A stretch of DNA of 64,000 nucleotides from Campylobacter concisus (GTDB lineage Bacteria; Campylobacterota; Campylobacteria; Campylobacterales; Campylobacteraceae). The position numbers and the translations under genes are program-made. How positions within the stretch are numbered: the stretch's first letter is position 1; each line of letters opens with the position of its first letter. The stretch covers positions 496,001 through 560,000 of the forward strand of contig NZ_LVLC01000001.1 of NCBI RefSeq assembly GCF_002092855.1. Reading direction: 5' to 3'. Positions 56,158-64,000 of this stretch are shown piece by piece. The notes below the pieces were generated by a model. It saw nothing but the letters and a program-made list of their open reading frames with translations. It did not search any database and was not told the DNA's origin.

Positions 56158-56442
56158 TTATATCTCCATCCCATCCCTACTGTATGCCTTGCCTTTTATC
56201 TCATTTTTTATCTCTGTAGGCTCATCATCCAGTAGCTTACTAAAATTCGGTATTAAATTGCTTATTTTTGAGATAAAATTAATAACCTTCGTTTTAAAGC
56301 TTTCTAATATAGTTAACTTATCCTGTAAATTTTCTATCCTTTCGTCTTTAACTTTTACTTCTTCTTCTAGCTCAGATATTCTTTGAACTTTGCCATTTAT
56401 AAGAAGTTTGTAGTTTAACGATTTGTAGTAGCTTGCTATCAT
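56158..56442 (-). pseudogene. C-terminal coiled-coil part of the MobV relaxase, in a different frame
   Basis: A 94-residue charged coiled-coil sequence (RISELEEEVKVKDERIENLQDKL) that continues the coiled-coil tail of the preceding MobV-like frame but in another reading frame, overlapping it by 71 bases. This suggests a frameshift in one original gene. AAGGA stands seven bases ahead of an ATG at 56442, so independent translation of this piece is also possible. Confidence 0.55.
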
Positions 56443-57838
56443 CGTCTTCCTTTAAGGCATTCTCGTTACTTAACGACGCCTCCAGCTCTTCGTTTCTTTG
56501 TTTCAAAGACTGATTTGTTTTTTCTTTGCTTTCTAGATCTGTATTAGCTTCTTCGAGCTTGATTTGTAGGGCATCGCTTTGATCGGCTTTTTGTTTTAGT
56601 TTATCTATTTGCGCTACATCAGCTTCAATATTTTCTAATCGGCTTTTTAATTTATTGTTTTCATCTTCTTTTTGGATTAGCTCGGCCGAGAGGTTGCTTA
56701 TTTGCAAATTCCTATCTTTTATAATATTGTCTTGATTGTTTAGGTTTGCGTTAATCTCTTTTAGATTTTTATTTTCTTGGATTAGATTTTCATTGGATTG
56801 ATCCAGCTCGTTATTTTTTGCAATTATCTCACCCTTGTTTATTAGTTGATTCGTTAGCTCGTAAACCCTTTGTTTTAGTTCTACGTCGGTAACTATACTT
56901 ATATTATTTTGCATTTGATCTAATACTAAATTCGTAAGACTCGTTATAAAAGTCTTATCGTCCTCGATTTCCAATCTCAAATAGTCTTTGCCGAACATAG
57001 ACTCTTTCTTTTTTATATACTTTCTTGCTTCATCGACTATGGATTGTCTAATTTTATTTTTAAACTTTTGCTCATTACTATACTCTTTTTCGGTTTTGTG
57101 CATTTGTTTTATATTTTTATGCCTCATCTTAGAGCCTAGCTCGCCGCGCAATGCTATGCCCTTAAACGCCGCCCCTCCCATTTCTTGCATACTTCTGCCG
57201 AATTTTAGCGTTTCGCCCTTGCCGTTAAACCTAAGATTTTTATGGTTTTCAAATTGGTAATTCGTAAAAATAAGCTGATAATGCTTAGTTTTCTCATCGT
57301 TGTGCTCAGCGATTAGCAGGCATTTAACGCCGTATTTAGCGCAATAATCGTTTGCAAATCTTCTAACTCTGTCGAGCGAGACCTGAGCGTTGATAAAATT
57401 TACTTCGGTTTTATTTAGCCCTTCTTTGGATTCTTTATTCCGATCGTTGCCGAAACTTATGACTATTTCGGAAAACCCAACCATATTTTCTCGCCAACGA
57501 TTCTTTACCACCTTGCCGTTTTTATAGATTTTAGTTTAGGCTTCGTAGTCGGCCTTCATTTTTTCGTGGTATTTTTTCAAGAGTGCTTTTATATACTTTC
57601 TATCGCTAAATTCCCTATCGCTATTAGGCATCTCTCGCATATTGCCGTTATCGTTATATTCGCTAAGCACTATGTATCTATTATTACGGCTGTTGCCTCT
57701 AAGATATCCGATCTTAGAGGCGTGCTTAACCTCTCTAACATTGTGCTCATACCTTATAATAGCCTTTTTGAGCGTCAAGAATTCGCTTCTTACACAAAGA
57801 ACTAGGCTGTGTCCGCCTATTTGAAGAGCATCACTCAT
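56372..57838 (-). pseudogene. MobV/Pre-type relaxase, interrupted by an in-frame stop
   Basis: Two consecutive open stretches in the same frame, separated by TAA at 57536-57538. The first (57838-57539, 100 residues) has the MobV-like motif YEHNVRE and NNRYIVLSEYND; the second (379 residues counted from 57511) has WRENMVGFSEIVISFG and EHNDEKTKHYQLIF, where the relaxase HxDExxPHxH motif lacks one histidine, followed by a long coiled coil. Together they form one mobilisation relaxase that would nick DNA at an oriT. With the stop and the later frame change, the gene is probably inactive. Confidence 0.7.
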
Positions 57839-57872
57839 TTTTAGTCCTTTTCTTTATTATCTACTATAGAAA

Positions 57873-58139
57873 TTAAGAGCATGTTTTAACCCTTTTTTGA
57901 AAAATATAAGTCGCAATGTCCGTTATCGCAAACGCTATGCGAGAATTCTTTGCATCTCCCATCTTTATATAACGCGGAATATCTCTGCTCTGCGATATAC
58001 GAAGATCAAGAGTAGATACGCCGATGCCAAGAACCCCTGCGGTTTGCTTTCTGTCTAGAACTACCTTTCCTTTATATTGGCTAGATATGTGCTCAAGAAG
58101 CGTTTTGTACTCTACATCGTTATATAGTTCGTTAAGCAT
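57873..58139 (-). CDS. Small HTH DNA-binding protein of the mobile element
   Basis: An 88-residue protein with a helix-turn-helix of the AlpA/excisionase kind (DRKQTAGVLGIGVSTLDLRIS, about residues 29-49; PRYIKMG; then an AFAITDIATYI helix). Such proteins accompany relaxase genes in small mobilisable elements and regulate excision or expression. It lies 34 bases upstream of the relaxase remains and is in the same direction. Intact, function inferred from context. Confidence 0.72.
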   Translation of the reverse strand: MLNELYNDVEYKTLLEHISSQYKGKVVLDRKQTAGVLGIGVSTLDLRISQSRDIPRYIKMGDAKNSRIAFAITDIATYIFQKRVKTCS

Positions 58140-58472
58140 CCCATTTTCTCCTTATGCTTATTCTTATATAACTAATTATATGTACTTTTCATTTACTCTT
58201 GCTATTTTGAGTAGTTTTTGGATAGTTTTTGAAAAATTTTTAATACCCTATGATTCCTTAGGGTATTTTAGAGTAATTTAGGATAAAAAATGTTTTCTTG
58301 TTTTTAAAAACAAAAATAAAGCATCTTAGATTGACTTAGAAAACATGGCGAGAAATTGGAATATTAAAAAATTTCGGGAACAAATAGGGAACAAATTTTA
58401 TAAAACTAAGAAAACTTAAAGTTCTTAAAACATCGTTAAAATCGGGGTTTTAAAAGGATTTTTGAATATAAA
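58140..58472. other. Non-coding region between mobile-element HTH gene and tRNA-Asn
   Basis: A 333-base AT-rich gap. It has a perfect 9-bp hairpin AATACCCTA/TAGGGTATT (58242-58267), two copies of TAGTTTTTG (58212-58230) and the repeated words GGGAACAAA near 58375-58398. No integrase gene, attachment repeat of the tRNA end, or protein gene was found. Confidence 0.5.
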
Positions 58473-58547
<75 letters not shown>

Positions 58548-58659
58548 ACACTTGAAAAGAGCTCGTATTATAGACGAAAAGATATGTTTTGTCAATAAAT
58601 TTTAGCTTAATTTATAAAAAATTGTACAGAGCCCAATAAATTTTTATAAAAGGCTAAAA

Positions 58660-59682
58660 CTAGCCTTTTATAAATCCACTTGCAATAACCTTATCGCCAT
58701 CATACATAACACAAAGCTGACCTTGCGCCACACCAAGTGCATTTTGATTTAGCGTTAATTTTGCCGTTTTATTCTCTTTATCAACCTCAACAAAAGCATC
58801 AAGTTTAGGGCTTCTATATCTTATCTTGGTTTCGCACTCAAATTTATCTTTATCTATAAATAAATTTACGTTTTCAAGCTCGACTACCTTTTGAGCCAAG
58901 TCATCTTTTGTTCCTACGACGATCTCGTTTTTATCGGCATTTATCTTTATAACAAAATGTGGCTCATGGGCGCCAAAAACCTCAAAACCACGGCGCTTGC
59001 CGATAGTATAGTGCATATAGCCTTGGTGGCGACCGATTATTTTGCCGTCTTTATCAACTACGTTTCCTGGCAAATTTGTATTGTAATGCTTATTTAAAAC
59101 CTCGATATAAGTATCTTCCACAAAGCAAATTTCACTACTTTCTGCCTGCGTAGCAAATTCTTCAAGCACTTTTACACTTCTTGCAAGCTCTTTTATATCT
59201 TTTTTAAATTTATCACCAAGCGGGAAAATAACATCTTTTAATATCTCTTTTGGCACTTGGGCTAAAAAGTAGCTTTGATCTTTGCTAGGATCTTTTGCAC
59301 ATGTGATAAATCCATCAATAACTTGCACATAATGCCCAGTAGCAAGCTTCTCACAGCCATTTGCCTTTGCAAAATCAAGCAACGCACCCAGTTTTATAAA
59401 TTTATTACACAAAGCACAAGGATTTGGCGTCTTGCCCTCTTTATAGAGCTTCACAAAAGGATCATAGACAAACTCATTAAATTTATCCTGCAGATCCAAA
59501 ATATGCACCTTTATGCCAAGATACTCGCCTACTTTTTTTACTTTTCTGATATTTTCTTCGTGATATCCTGGCTTTTGATGTAGCATCATATAGCAACCTT
59601 GCACTTCATGACCAGCTTCTTGCAGAAATTTAGCCGTCATAGTGCTATCTACACCACCGCTCATTGCGACCATTACTTTCAT
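58660..59682 (-). CDS. mnmA: tRNA-specific 2-thiouridylase MnmA
   Basis: MnmA (340 residues) puts sulfur at position 2 of wobble uridine in tRNAs for Lys, Glu and Gln. The PP-loop SGGVDST is at residues 8-14; the catalytic cysteines are in NPCALCN (C89 and C92 nearby) and the second in [10 protein letters not shown]; the tRNA-binding HYTIGKRRG motif is present. It is followed at a distance by the flagellar cluster on the same strand. Confidence 0.95.
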   Translation of the reverse strand: MKVMVAMSGGVDSTMTAKFLQEAGHEVQGCYMMLHQKPGYHEENIRKVKKVGEYLGIKVHILDLQDKFNEFVYDPFVKLYKEGKTPNPCALCNKFIKLGALLDFAKANGCEKLATGHYVQVIDGFITCAKDPSKDQSYFLAQVPKEILKDVIFPLGDKFKKDIKELARSVKVLEEFATQAESSEICFVEDTYIEVLNKHYNTNLPGNVVDKDGKIIGRHQGYMHYTIGKRRGFEVFGAHEPHFVIKINADKNEIVVGTKDDLAQKVVELENVNLFIDKDKFECETKIRYRSPKLDAFVEVDKENKTAKLTLNQNALGVAQGQLCVMYDGDKVIASGFIKG

Positions 59683-59730
59683 ATTTTTTACCTCTTTGAA
59701 ATTTAAAAGGGGATATTTTATATCTTATTT

Positions 59731-60324
59731 TTAAATAGCCAAAATTTCGTTTGCAATAAACTCTAAATCATCGGTGATTTTGTATAAATTTATATCTTCT
59801 TTTTTTATTGTTTTTTGGCTAACTAGCGTATTTTTTATAAACTCATCAAGCCCTTGCCAAAACTCGCTCCCAAAAAGAAAAATTTTTACTTTTTTGCTAC
59901 CAACTTGAGCAAGTACTAAAATTTCAAAAAGTTCATCAAGAGTGCCAAAGCCACCCGGAAAGACGACAAATGCGACTGACCGATCGGTAAGTGCAAATTT
60001 TCTTGGGCTTAAATTTGAAAAGAGATATTTTGCCGTAACGTAAGGGTTTGTATTTTGTTCAAACGGAAGCCTCACATTTAGGGCTATGCTTGGCGATTTT
60101 GCACTGTCAAACGCGCCCTTGTTTGCAGCTCTCATTATGCCGTCCCCGCCACCAGTTAAGATGGCATATCCCAGCTCGTTTAGCCTATAAGCTAATTCAT
60201 AAGCCTTTTTGCAGTAGAAATTTTCTTCATCAAATCTAGCCGAGCCAAAGAAGGTAACATTTTTATTTTTATATTTTAAGACGTTTGGAAAATTTAAAAG
60301 ATCGCTAACTAATTCATTATTCAT
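59731..60324 (-). CDS. LOG family protein (lysine decarboxylase-like)
   Basis: A 197-residue protein of the LOG family (TIGR00730 type). The two signatures GGGDGIMRAANKGA and FPGGFGTLDELFE form the nucleotide-phosphate site. Family members hydrolyse nucleoside 5'-monophosphates; a purine-nucleotide or cytokinin-riboside-phosphate activity is known for relatives, but the cellular role in Campylobacter is not established. The start overlaps the stop of fliY by one base. Confidence 0.88.
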   Translation of the reverse strand: MNNELVSDLLNFPNVLKYKNKNVTFFGSARFDEENFYCKKAYELAYRLNELGYAILTGGGDGIMRAANKGAFDSAKSPSIALNVRLPFEQNTNPYVTAKYLFSNLSPRKFALTDRSVAFVVFPGGFGTLDELFEILVLAQVGSKKVKIFLFGSEFWQGLDEFIKNTLVSQKTIKKEDINLYKITDDLEFIANEILAI

Positions 60325-61169
60325 TATTTTAATTGTTGAAGCCTCTCACGTTTTGAGCCTATCTGAGTGATCTGGATGCCAAAGTTTCCATCGATTATGA
60401 CAACTTCGCCAAGAGCTATTACCTTATCACCGATCAAAATTTCTAGTGGATCGTTTGCTAATTGATTTAGCTCAATAACTGAGCCAATATCCATGGTAAG
60501 TACATCTTTTAAGAGCATTCTTTTTGAGCCGATACGAACACGAATAGGTAGTCTAACATCCATTATAAGTCCGATATTTCTCATCTCTTCAGCGCTAAAA
60601 TCGCCCTTAGCTGCATGAGGAGTGCTCGCTGGTGCAGCTGGGGCTTCAGTCTTTGTTGGCTCAAAAAATTTCATCAACGAATGATCGCAAGCAAAACCGA
60701 TATGCTCACTTAAATCTTCGATTTTGACATTAAATAAAAATAGCTTTTCATAAACACTAAAATCAAGCGAAGAATTTTCATCTAAAAAATTTACATTTAT
60801 TACTTCAAAATTTATCTTTGGCATGCCCTTTTGAGCGCCCAAGGATGTACTAAAAGCACTAAAAAGATTTGAAAATATCTCTTTTGCGGCGTCAAGCTCA
60901 TCACTGCCTAAATTTTCATTCTTTGAAATTTCCTCTTCGCCCATCATCCATTCGCTAATGGCACTTATTAAAACTGGAGTACATACTATCTCTGTTTTAG
61001 CATTGATATCGCCACTTAAAGAGATATTGGCCATCACTACTGGTGGCTTTATGCCATTTTGTGTTGGTGCGTCAAATTCATTTCTTTCACCAACCTCTGG
61101 AGCTCTACCCGTAAGTCCTTCGATAGTAGCTTTTAATTCGTTAGAAAATATATTAAAAAAATCATTCAT
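60324..61169 (-). CDS. fliY: Flagellar motor switch phosphatase/FliN-like protein FliY
   Basis: FliY (about 281 residues) is part of the flagellar C-ring. The N-terminal part resembles a CheC-like region (GSDELDAAKEIFSNLFSAFSTSLG) and the C-terminus is a FliN domain (MRNIGLIMDVRLPIRVRIGSKRMLLKDVLTMDIGSVIELNQLANDPLEILIGDKVIALGEVVII). The open frame extends 16 codons upstream inside fliM; the start near 61169 is taken because MNDFF is the usual N-terminus. It overlaps fliM by eight bases. Confidence 0.9.
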   Translation of the reverse strand: MNDFFNIFSNELKATIEGLTGRAPEVGERNEFDAPTQNGIKPPVVMANISLSGDINAKTEIVCTPVLISAISEWMMGEEEISKNENLGSDELDAAKEIFSNLFSAFSTSLGAQKGMPKINFEVINVNFLDENSSLDFSVYEKLFLFNVKIEDLSEHIGFACDHSLMKFFEPTKTEAPAAPASTPHAAKGDFSAEEMRNIGLIMDVRLPIRVRIGSKRMLLKDVLTMDIGSVIELNQLANDPLEILIGDKVIALGEVVIIDGNFGIQITQIGSKRERLQQLK

Positions 61170-62265
61170 CATCTTCATCGTCCTCTTCTTCTTCCATTTT
61201 GCGCTCATTAGCTTCATACGCCATTAGCTTTGCTTTTCGCTCTTCTTCGTATTTTTCTAAGATATTTTTGATCTCATCTTTATCAGAGCGTATTAATTGT
61301 TCAATCCTTATAGATTTTCTAAATCTATGAAGCCCAACTTCAGCTAAGAAAACTTCTTTTTTATCGATACAAACGATCGCCTTATCATCAGCTCCTCTAT
61401 CAAGCCTTAAAATATCGCCTTCTTTTAAATTTAAAAACTCATTTACGCTGATGATCGATTTGCCAAGTATGGCTTCATATAAAATTTCTGCTCGTCCGAT
61501 AAGTGTTTTTAGCTCTTTATTTCTACTTTTTTTTGCACTTGTTTCGCCAAGCATAATGTCTCTATTTGCAAGGCGTGAGAGTATCGGTTCAAGATAGATG
61601 ACTGGATAGCATAAATTTATCATACCGCTTGAGCCACCAACTATGATCTCCATAACGACCATGATGACGATTTCGTTTTGAGAGACGATCTGTACGACAT
61701 TTGGACTGCTCTCTTTAGCTTCCACATTTGGATACATATCAGTTATCATCGACCAGCTCTCTTTTAGACGCTGCATGATCATTCTAAGCACCGCATCAAG
61801 CAAATTTACTTCGATGTCGGTTAGCTCTCTATTTGCCTCAAAATTTTCACCAGTTCCCCCAAGCAAACGATCTATCATCGGAAAGGCAATACTTGGATTT
61901 ATCTCCAAAACACAGTTTCCATCAAGCGGTTTTATAGAAAAGACGTTAAAGCTCGTTGGACTTGGCAAGCTCATCAAAAATTCGCCATAAGTCATCTGAT
62001 CAACACTGTGAAGTCTGATCTCGACAATACTTCTCATAACACTAGAAATTTGACTAGCTAAATTTCTAGCAAGCTTATCATGGATGCCTTTTATCGCACG
62101 AAGCTGCTCTTTACTAACGCGATTTGGACGCTTAAAATCATAAATAATAATCTGCTTTTGTTCGCCTTGCGATCTCTCTTCAACCTCGATATTACTCGTA
62201 TCGCCGTCTTCATCAACAACTTCAAGTAGCGCGTCTATCTCTTCTTGACTTAAAATATCAGCCAT
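61162..62265 (-). CDS. fliM: Flagellar motor switch protein FliM
   Basis: FliM (367 residues) forms the middle of the C-ring and binds CheY-P through its N-terminus; here ILSQEEIDALL at residues 4-14 is the CheY-binding motif. A CheC-like middle domain (about 40-230) and a SpoA C-terminal domain (about 270-340) follow. The last residues are strongly acidic (EEEDDEDDE). It starts at the last base of the fliA gene's stop. Confidence 0.95.
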   Translation of the reverse strand: MADILSQEEIDALLEVVDEDGDTSNIEVEERSQGEQKQIIIYDFKRPNRVSKEQLRAIKGIHDKLARNLASQISSVMRSIVEIRLHSVDQMTYGEFLMSLPSPTSFNVFSIKPLDGNCVLEINPSIAFPMIDRLLGGTGENFEANRELTDIEVNLLDAVLRMIMQRLKESWSMITDMYPNVEAKESSPNVVQIVSQNEIVIMVVMEIIVGGSSGMINLCYPVIYLEPILSRLANRDIMLGETSAKKSRNKELKTLIGRAEILYEAILGKSIISVNEFLNLKEGDILRLDRGADDKAIVCIDKKEVFLAEVGLHRFRKSIRIEQLIRSDKDEIKNILEKYEEERKAKLMAYEANERKMEEEEDDEDDE

Positions 62266-62969
62266 TAAACCCCCAAGCTGCGCCTGATACGATCAAGCAA
62301 ACGTTTATGAATTTGTGAAATTCTACTCTCGCTGATATTCATGATCTGGCTTATCTCTTTTAAATTTAGCTCTTCATAATAGTAAAGCTGAACCAACATC
62401 TGATCTCTTTCGTCAAAATCTTTTAAAGCTTCTTCTATTTTTAAAATGAGATCCTCTCTCTCAATACTTTTCTCGACATCATTTTGACCAATTAGCTCCA
62501 TTTGCTCGTCTATTGGCAAAATAGTAATGATACCGCTAACGCCTCTTGCCTCTCTTATCTTCTCAATATCTTCATTAAGCTTTTCGGCCAAATACTCATC
62601 GCTTGGCTCTTCTTCAAATTCATTAAAGTAGTTATCTATCTCGCTATTTATGCTCTTTACTAGCTTTCTATCGCTTCTGCTAACAACATCAAGCGTCCTT
62701 AGATAATCAAGCATAGAGCCATAAATTCTCTTTTTGCCATAACCCCAAAAAGAGTCATTTTGCTCCTTGTCATACTTCCTGCTAAGTTTTATCATCTCTT
62801 CAACACCAATGCTTATTAGGTCATTTGTATCTATACTTGATGGTAGCCTCTCTTTAAGCCTAAACGCCATTGCACGCAGTGCTGGCATATATTTTAAGAC
62901 GATTTCGTCTTGTTCCTTTTTTATCGTGTTTTTATAAGCGTTAAGCTGCTTTTGCTTTAACTCGTGCAT
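62265..62969 (-). CDS. fliA: Flagellar sigma factor sigma-28
   Basis: FliA (234 residues) directs RNA polymerase to late flagellar genes such as flagellin. Sigma region 2 (ALRAMAFRLKERLPSSIDTNDLISIG...DSFWGYGKKRIYGSMLDYLR), region 3 and region 4 (EELNLKEISQIMNISESRISQIHKRLLDRIRRSL) are complete. The frame has six further codons upstream; the ATG at 62969 (MHELKQ) is preferred. It overlaps the preceding membrane-protein gene by 29 bases and fliM by one base. Confidence 0.95.
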   Translation of the reverse strand: MHELKQKQLNAYKNTIKKEQDEIVLKYMPALRAMAFRLKERLPSSIDTNDLISIGVEEMIKLSRKYDKEQNDSFWGYGKKRIYGSMLDYLRTLDVVSRSDRKLVKSINSEIDNYFNEFEEEPSDEYLAEKLNEDIEKIREARGVSGIITILPIDEQMELIGQNDVEKSIEREDLILKIEEALKDFDERDQMLVQLYYYEELNLKEISQIMNISESRISQIHKRLLDRIRRSLGV

Positions 62970-63285
62970 TTCGTTTACCAGAATCAAAATTTTCAGCAGT
63001 CATTTTTACCATTATATTTTCCATACGCTTTTCTCTAGTATTTAGCTCAGAGATGAGATAGTCTGCGATCTCTTCGTGTTTTTGTTTGTCAAAAATTTTA
63101 GTTAAAGCCCTTTTTACATCGATGTAGTTCATGATAACAATGTGAATTATAAGATAAAAAAACAAAGTAATAACTAGTGTATAAACAAGCATTTCGATAG
63201 GCTCACTCACCTTTAGCAAGGTAAAAACTATACCTACAAAAAAACCACAAACCGTAAAAAATGCTATAAAATTTTCTGCACGCAA
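62941..63285 (-). CDS. Membrane protein between flhG and fliA
   Basis: A 114-residue protein with two hydrophobic helices (about residues 7-27 and 33-53) and a charged C-terminal region (about 55-114). It sits in the flagellar operon between flhG and fliA, as does a membrane protein in C. jejuni. No family was recognised; a role in flagellar placement or gene control is only suggested by position. Confidence 0.78.
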   Translation of the reverse strand: MRAENFIAFFTVCGFFVGIVFTLLKVSEPIEMLVYTLVITLFFYLIIHIVIMNYIDVKRALTKIFDKQKHEEIADYLISELNTREKRMENIMVKMTAENFDSGKRNARVKAKAA

Positions 63286-63298
63286 AGCTCAATCTCCA

Positions 63299-64000
63299 TT
63301 AAAATTGTTCTATCAAACGCTTAAAGAAGCCCCCAAAGCTCCTGCTTTGCTCATCGTTAAGCACTTTTCGTTCCAACCTATAAAGTAAATTCGAAGCTAT
63401 TTGTTTTATCTGAGCACTAGGCTCAGCATAAGCAGCATCGTCTGTAAAAAGTGTTCGTTGTTTTATGCTTCTTGAAACATTCTTATCAGAAGTCACAAAT
63501 CCTATAAGCTCTAAATTTAAGCTAGGCCCGATATTTGCATTAGCAACACGTTTGATATTTTCATAAATTCTAGTCGCTTCTGCTTCATTTTTTACCATAT
63601 TTAAGAGCAAAAGCTCGCTATTTTTAAACCTTGAGACGATCTTTATGACAGCGTATGCATCGGTTATCGCCGCAGGATCAGGCACAGTCACCACCACGAC
63701 CTCATCAGCTGCCTCTAAAAACAGCTGCGTGCTACCACCTATGCCAGCTCCGGTGTCAATGATCAAAAAATCAAGCTCATCAAGCTCGCTCGCCTCATCT
63801 AAAAATCTTTCAAATAAAAATTGATTGTTAAATTTCAAAATTTCATCGCCGCTTTCGCCAGGAATGAGGATCAAATTTTTATTTATAGGTATCAAGATAT
63901 CTTTTAGGCTGCACTCGCCTTTTAGCACGTGAAGCAGGTTTTTACCCATTTTTACATTTAAGATGACGTCAAGGTTTGCAAGGCCGATATCAGCGTCAAA
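63299..64000 (-). CDS. flhG: FlhG (YlxH/MinD-like flagellar number regulator), N-terminus cut by window end
   Basis: A MinD/ParA-type ATPase that limits flagellum number together with FlhF. The visible 233 residues start inside the gene: the frame is open to base 64000 and reads DADIGLANLDVILNV just ahead of the ATG at 63949, so the true start is further up, outside the window. The switch II region FLIIDTGAGIGGSTQLFLEAADEV and the later NMVKNEAEATR segment are present. It is the first visible gene of the flhG-fliA-fliM-fliY cluster. Confidence 0.92.
   Translation of the reverse strand, partial: FDADIGLANLDVILNVKMGKNLLHVLKGECSLKDILIPINKNLILIPGESGDEILKFNNQFLFERFLDEASELDELDFLIIDTGAGIGGSTQLFLEAADEVVVVTVPDPAAITDAYAVIKIVSRFKNSELLLLNMVKNEAEATRIYENIKRVANANIGPSLNLELIGFVTSDKNVSRSIKQRTLFTDDAAYAEPSAQIKQIASNLLYRLERKVLNDEQSRSFGGFFKRLIEQF

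Noticed and set aside
58320-58450. Remnant of an integrase between the mobile element and tRNA-Asn
   Set aside because: The short frames here show no tyrosine-recombinase motif.

Overview
The window is AT-rich, densely coded chromosomal DNA from an epsilonproteobacterium (Campylobacterota), most likely Campylobacter concisus or a close relative. Gene order over long stretches matches, from memory, blocks of the C. jejuni chromosome: rpiB-apt-dedA-pepA-ychF; psd/metallophosphoesterase-gltX-yggT-slt-mobB-fbp-metG; pbp2-engB-lptA-lptC-kdsC-rlpA-mltD-tatD-cbrR-recN-nadK-aspS-adk-ppa; and flhG-fliA-fliM-fliY. An octahaem Hao-type cytochrome, absent from C. jejuni, points to the C. concisus/curvus/fetus side of the genus. 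This assignment is inference from content and order; no search was run.

Layout. 1-7.1 kb: end of lepB, a membrane M50 protease, a DUF4139 envelope protein, and the rpiB-apt-dedA-pepA-ychF operon. 7.5-12.9 kb: psd, a membrane metallophosphoesterase, the nitrogen-oxide/hydroxylamine cytochrome pair haoA-haoC with a Crp-family regulator, and mscL. 13-22.5 kb: translation and metabolism genes plus envelope enzymes (gltX, slt, mobB, fbp, metG, ybeY, queC). 22.6-38.5 kb: cell-wall, LPS-transport, DNA repair and housekeeping genes, ending at ppa and a tRNA-Met. 38.8-41.5 kb: a scar with a YgjP-type metalloprotease, the tail of a type I restriction hsdR, a decapitated HigB-type toxin with an intact antitoxin, and 1.1 kb of structured non-coding DNA.

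41.5-55.9 kb is the most distinctive part, a block visibly richer in G+C that is devoted to tungsten/molybdenum formate dehydrogenase. It holds fdhD, a ModE-type regulator with an unfamiliar duplicated Cys-containing N-terminal region, a cysteine-desulfurase-like PLP enzyme, the tungstate ABC transporter tupA/tupBC, a TorD-like chaperone, a 58-residue Tat protein, and the periplasmic FdhA and FdhB. A second, cytoplasmic FdhF-like enzyme is convergent to it. Both catalytic subunits are interrupted by an in-frame UGA followed by a SECIS-like hairpin, so both are read here as selenoproteins, not pseudogenes. The same inverted repeat (TATGC-N7-GCATA) sits upstream of fdhD, between tupA and tupB, and (twice) upstream of the fdhA operon, which suggests one metal-responsive regulon. 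An AT-rich gene for a probable restriction-endonuclease-fold protein is inserted in the middle.

56.1-58.5 kb: a decayed mobilizable element (HTH protein and a MobV relaxase broken by a stop codon and a probable frameshift) abuts the 3' end of tRNA-Asn. 58.6-64 kb: mnmA, a LOG-family protein, and the flagellar cluster fliY-fliM-fliA-(membrane protein)-flhG, the last cut by the window edge. No rRNA, CRISPR array or insertion sequence was seen.
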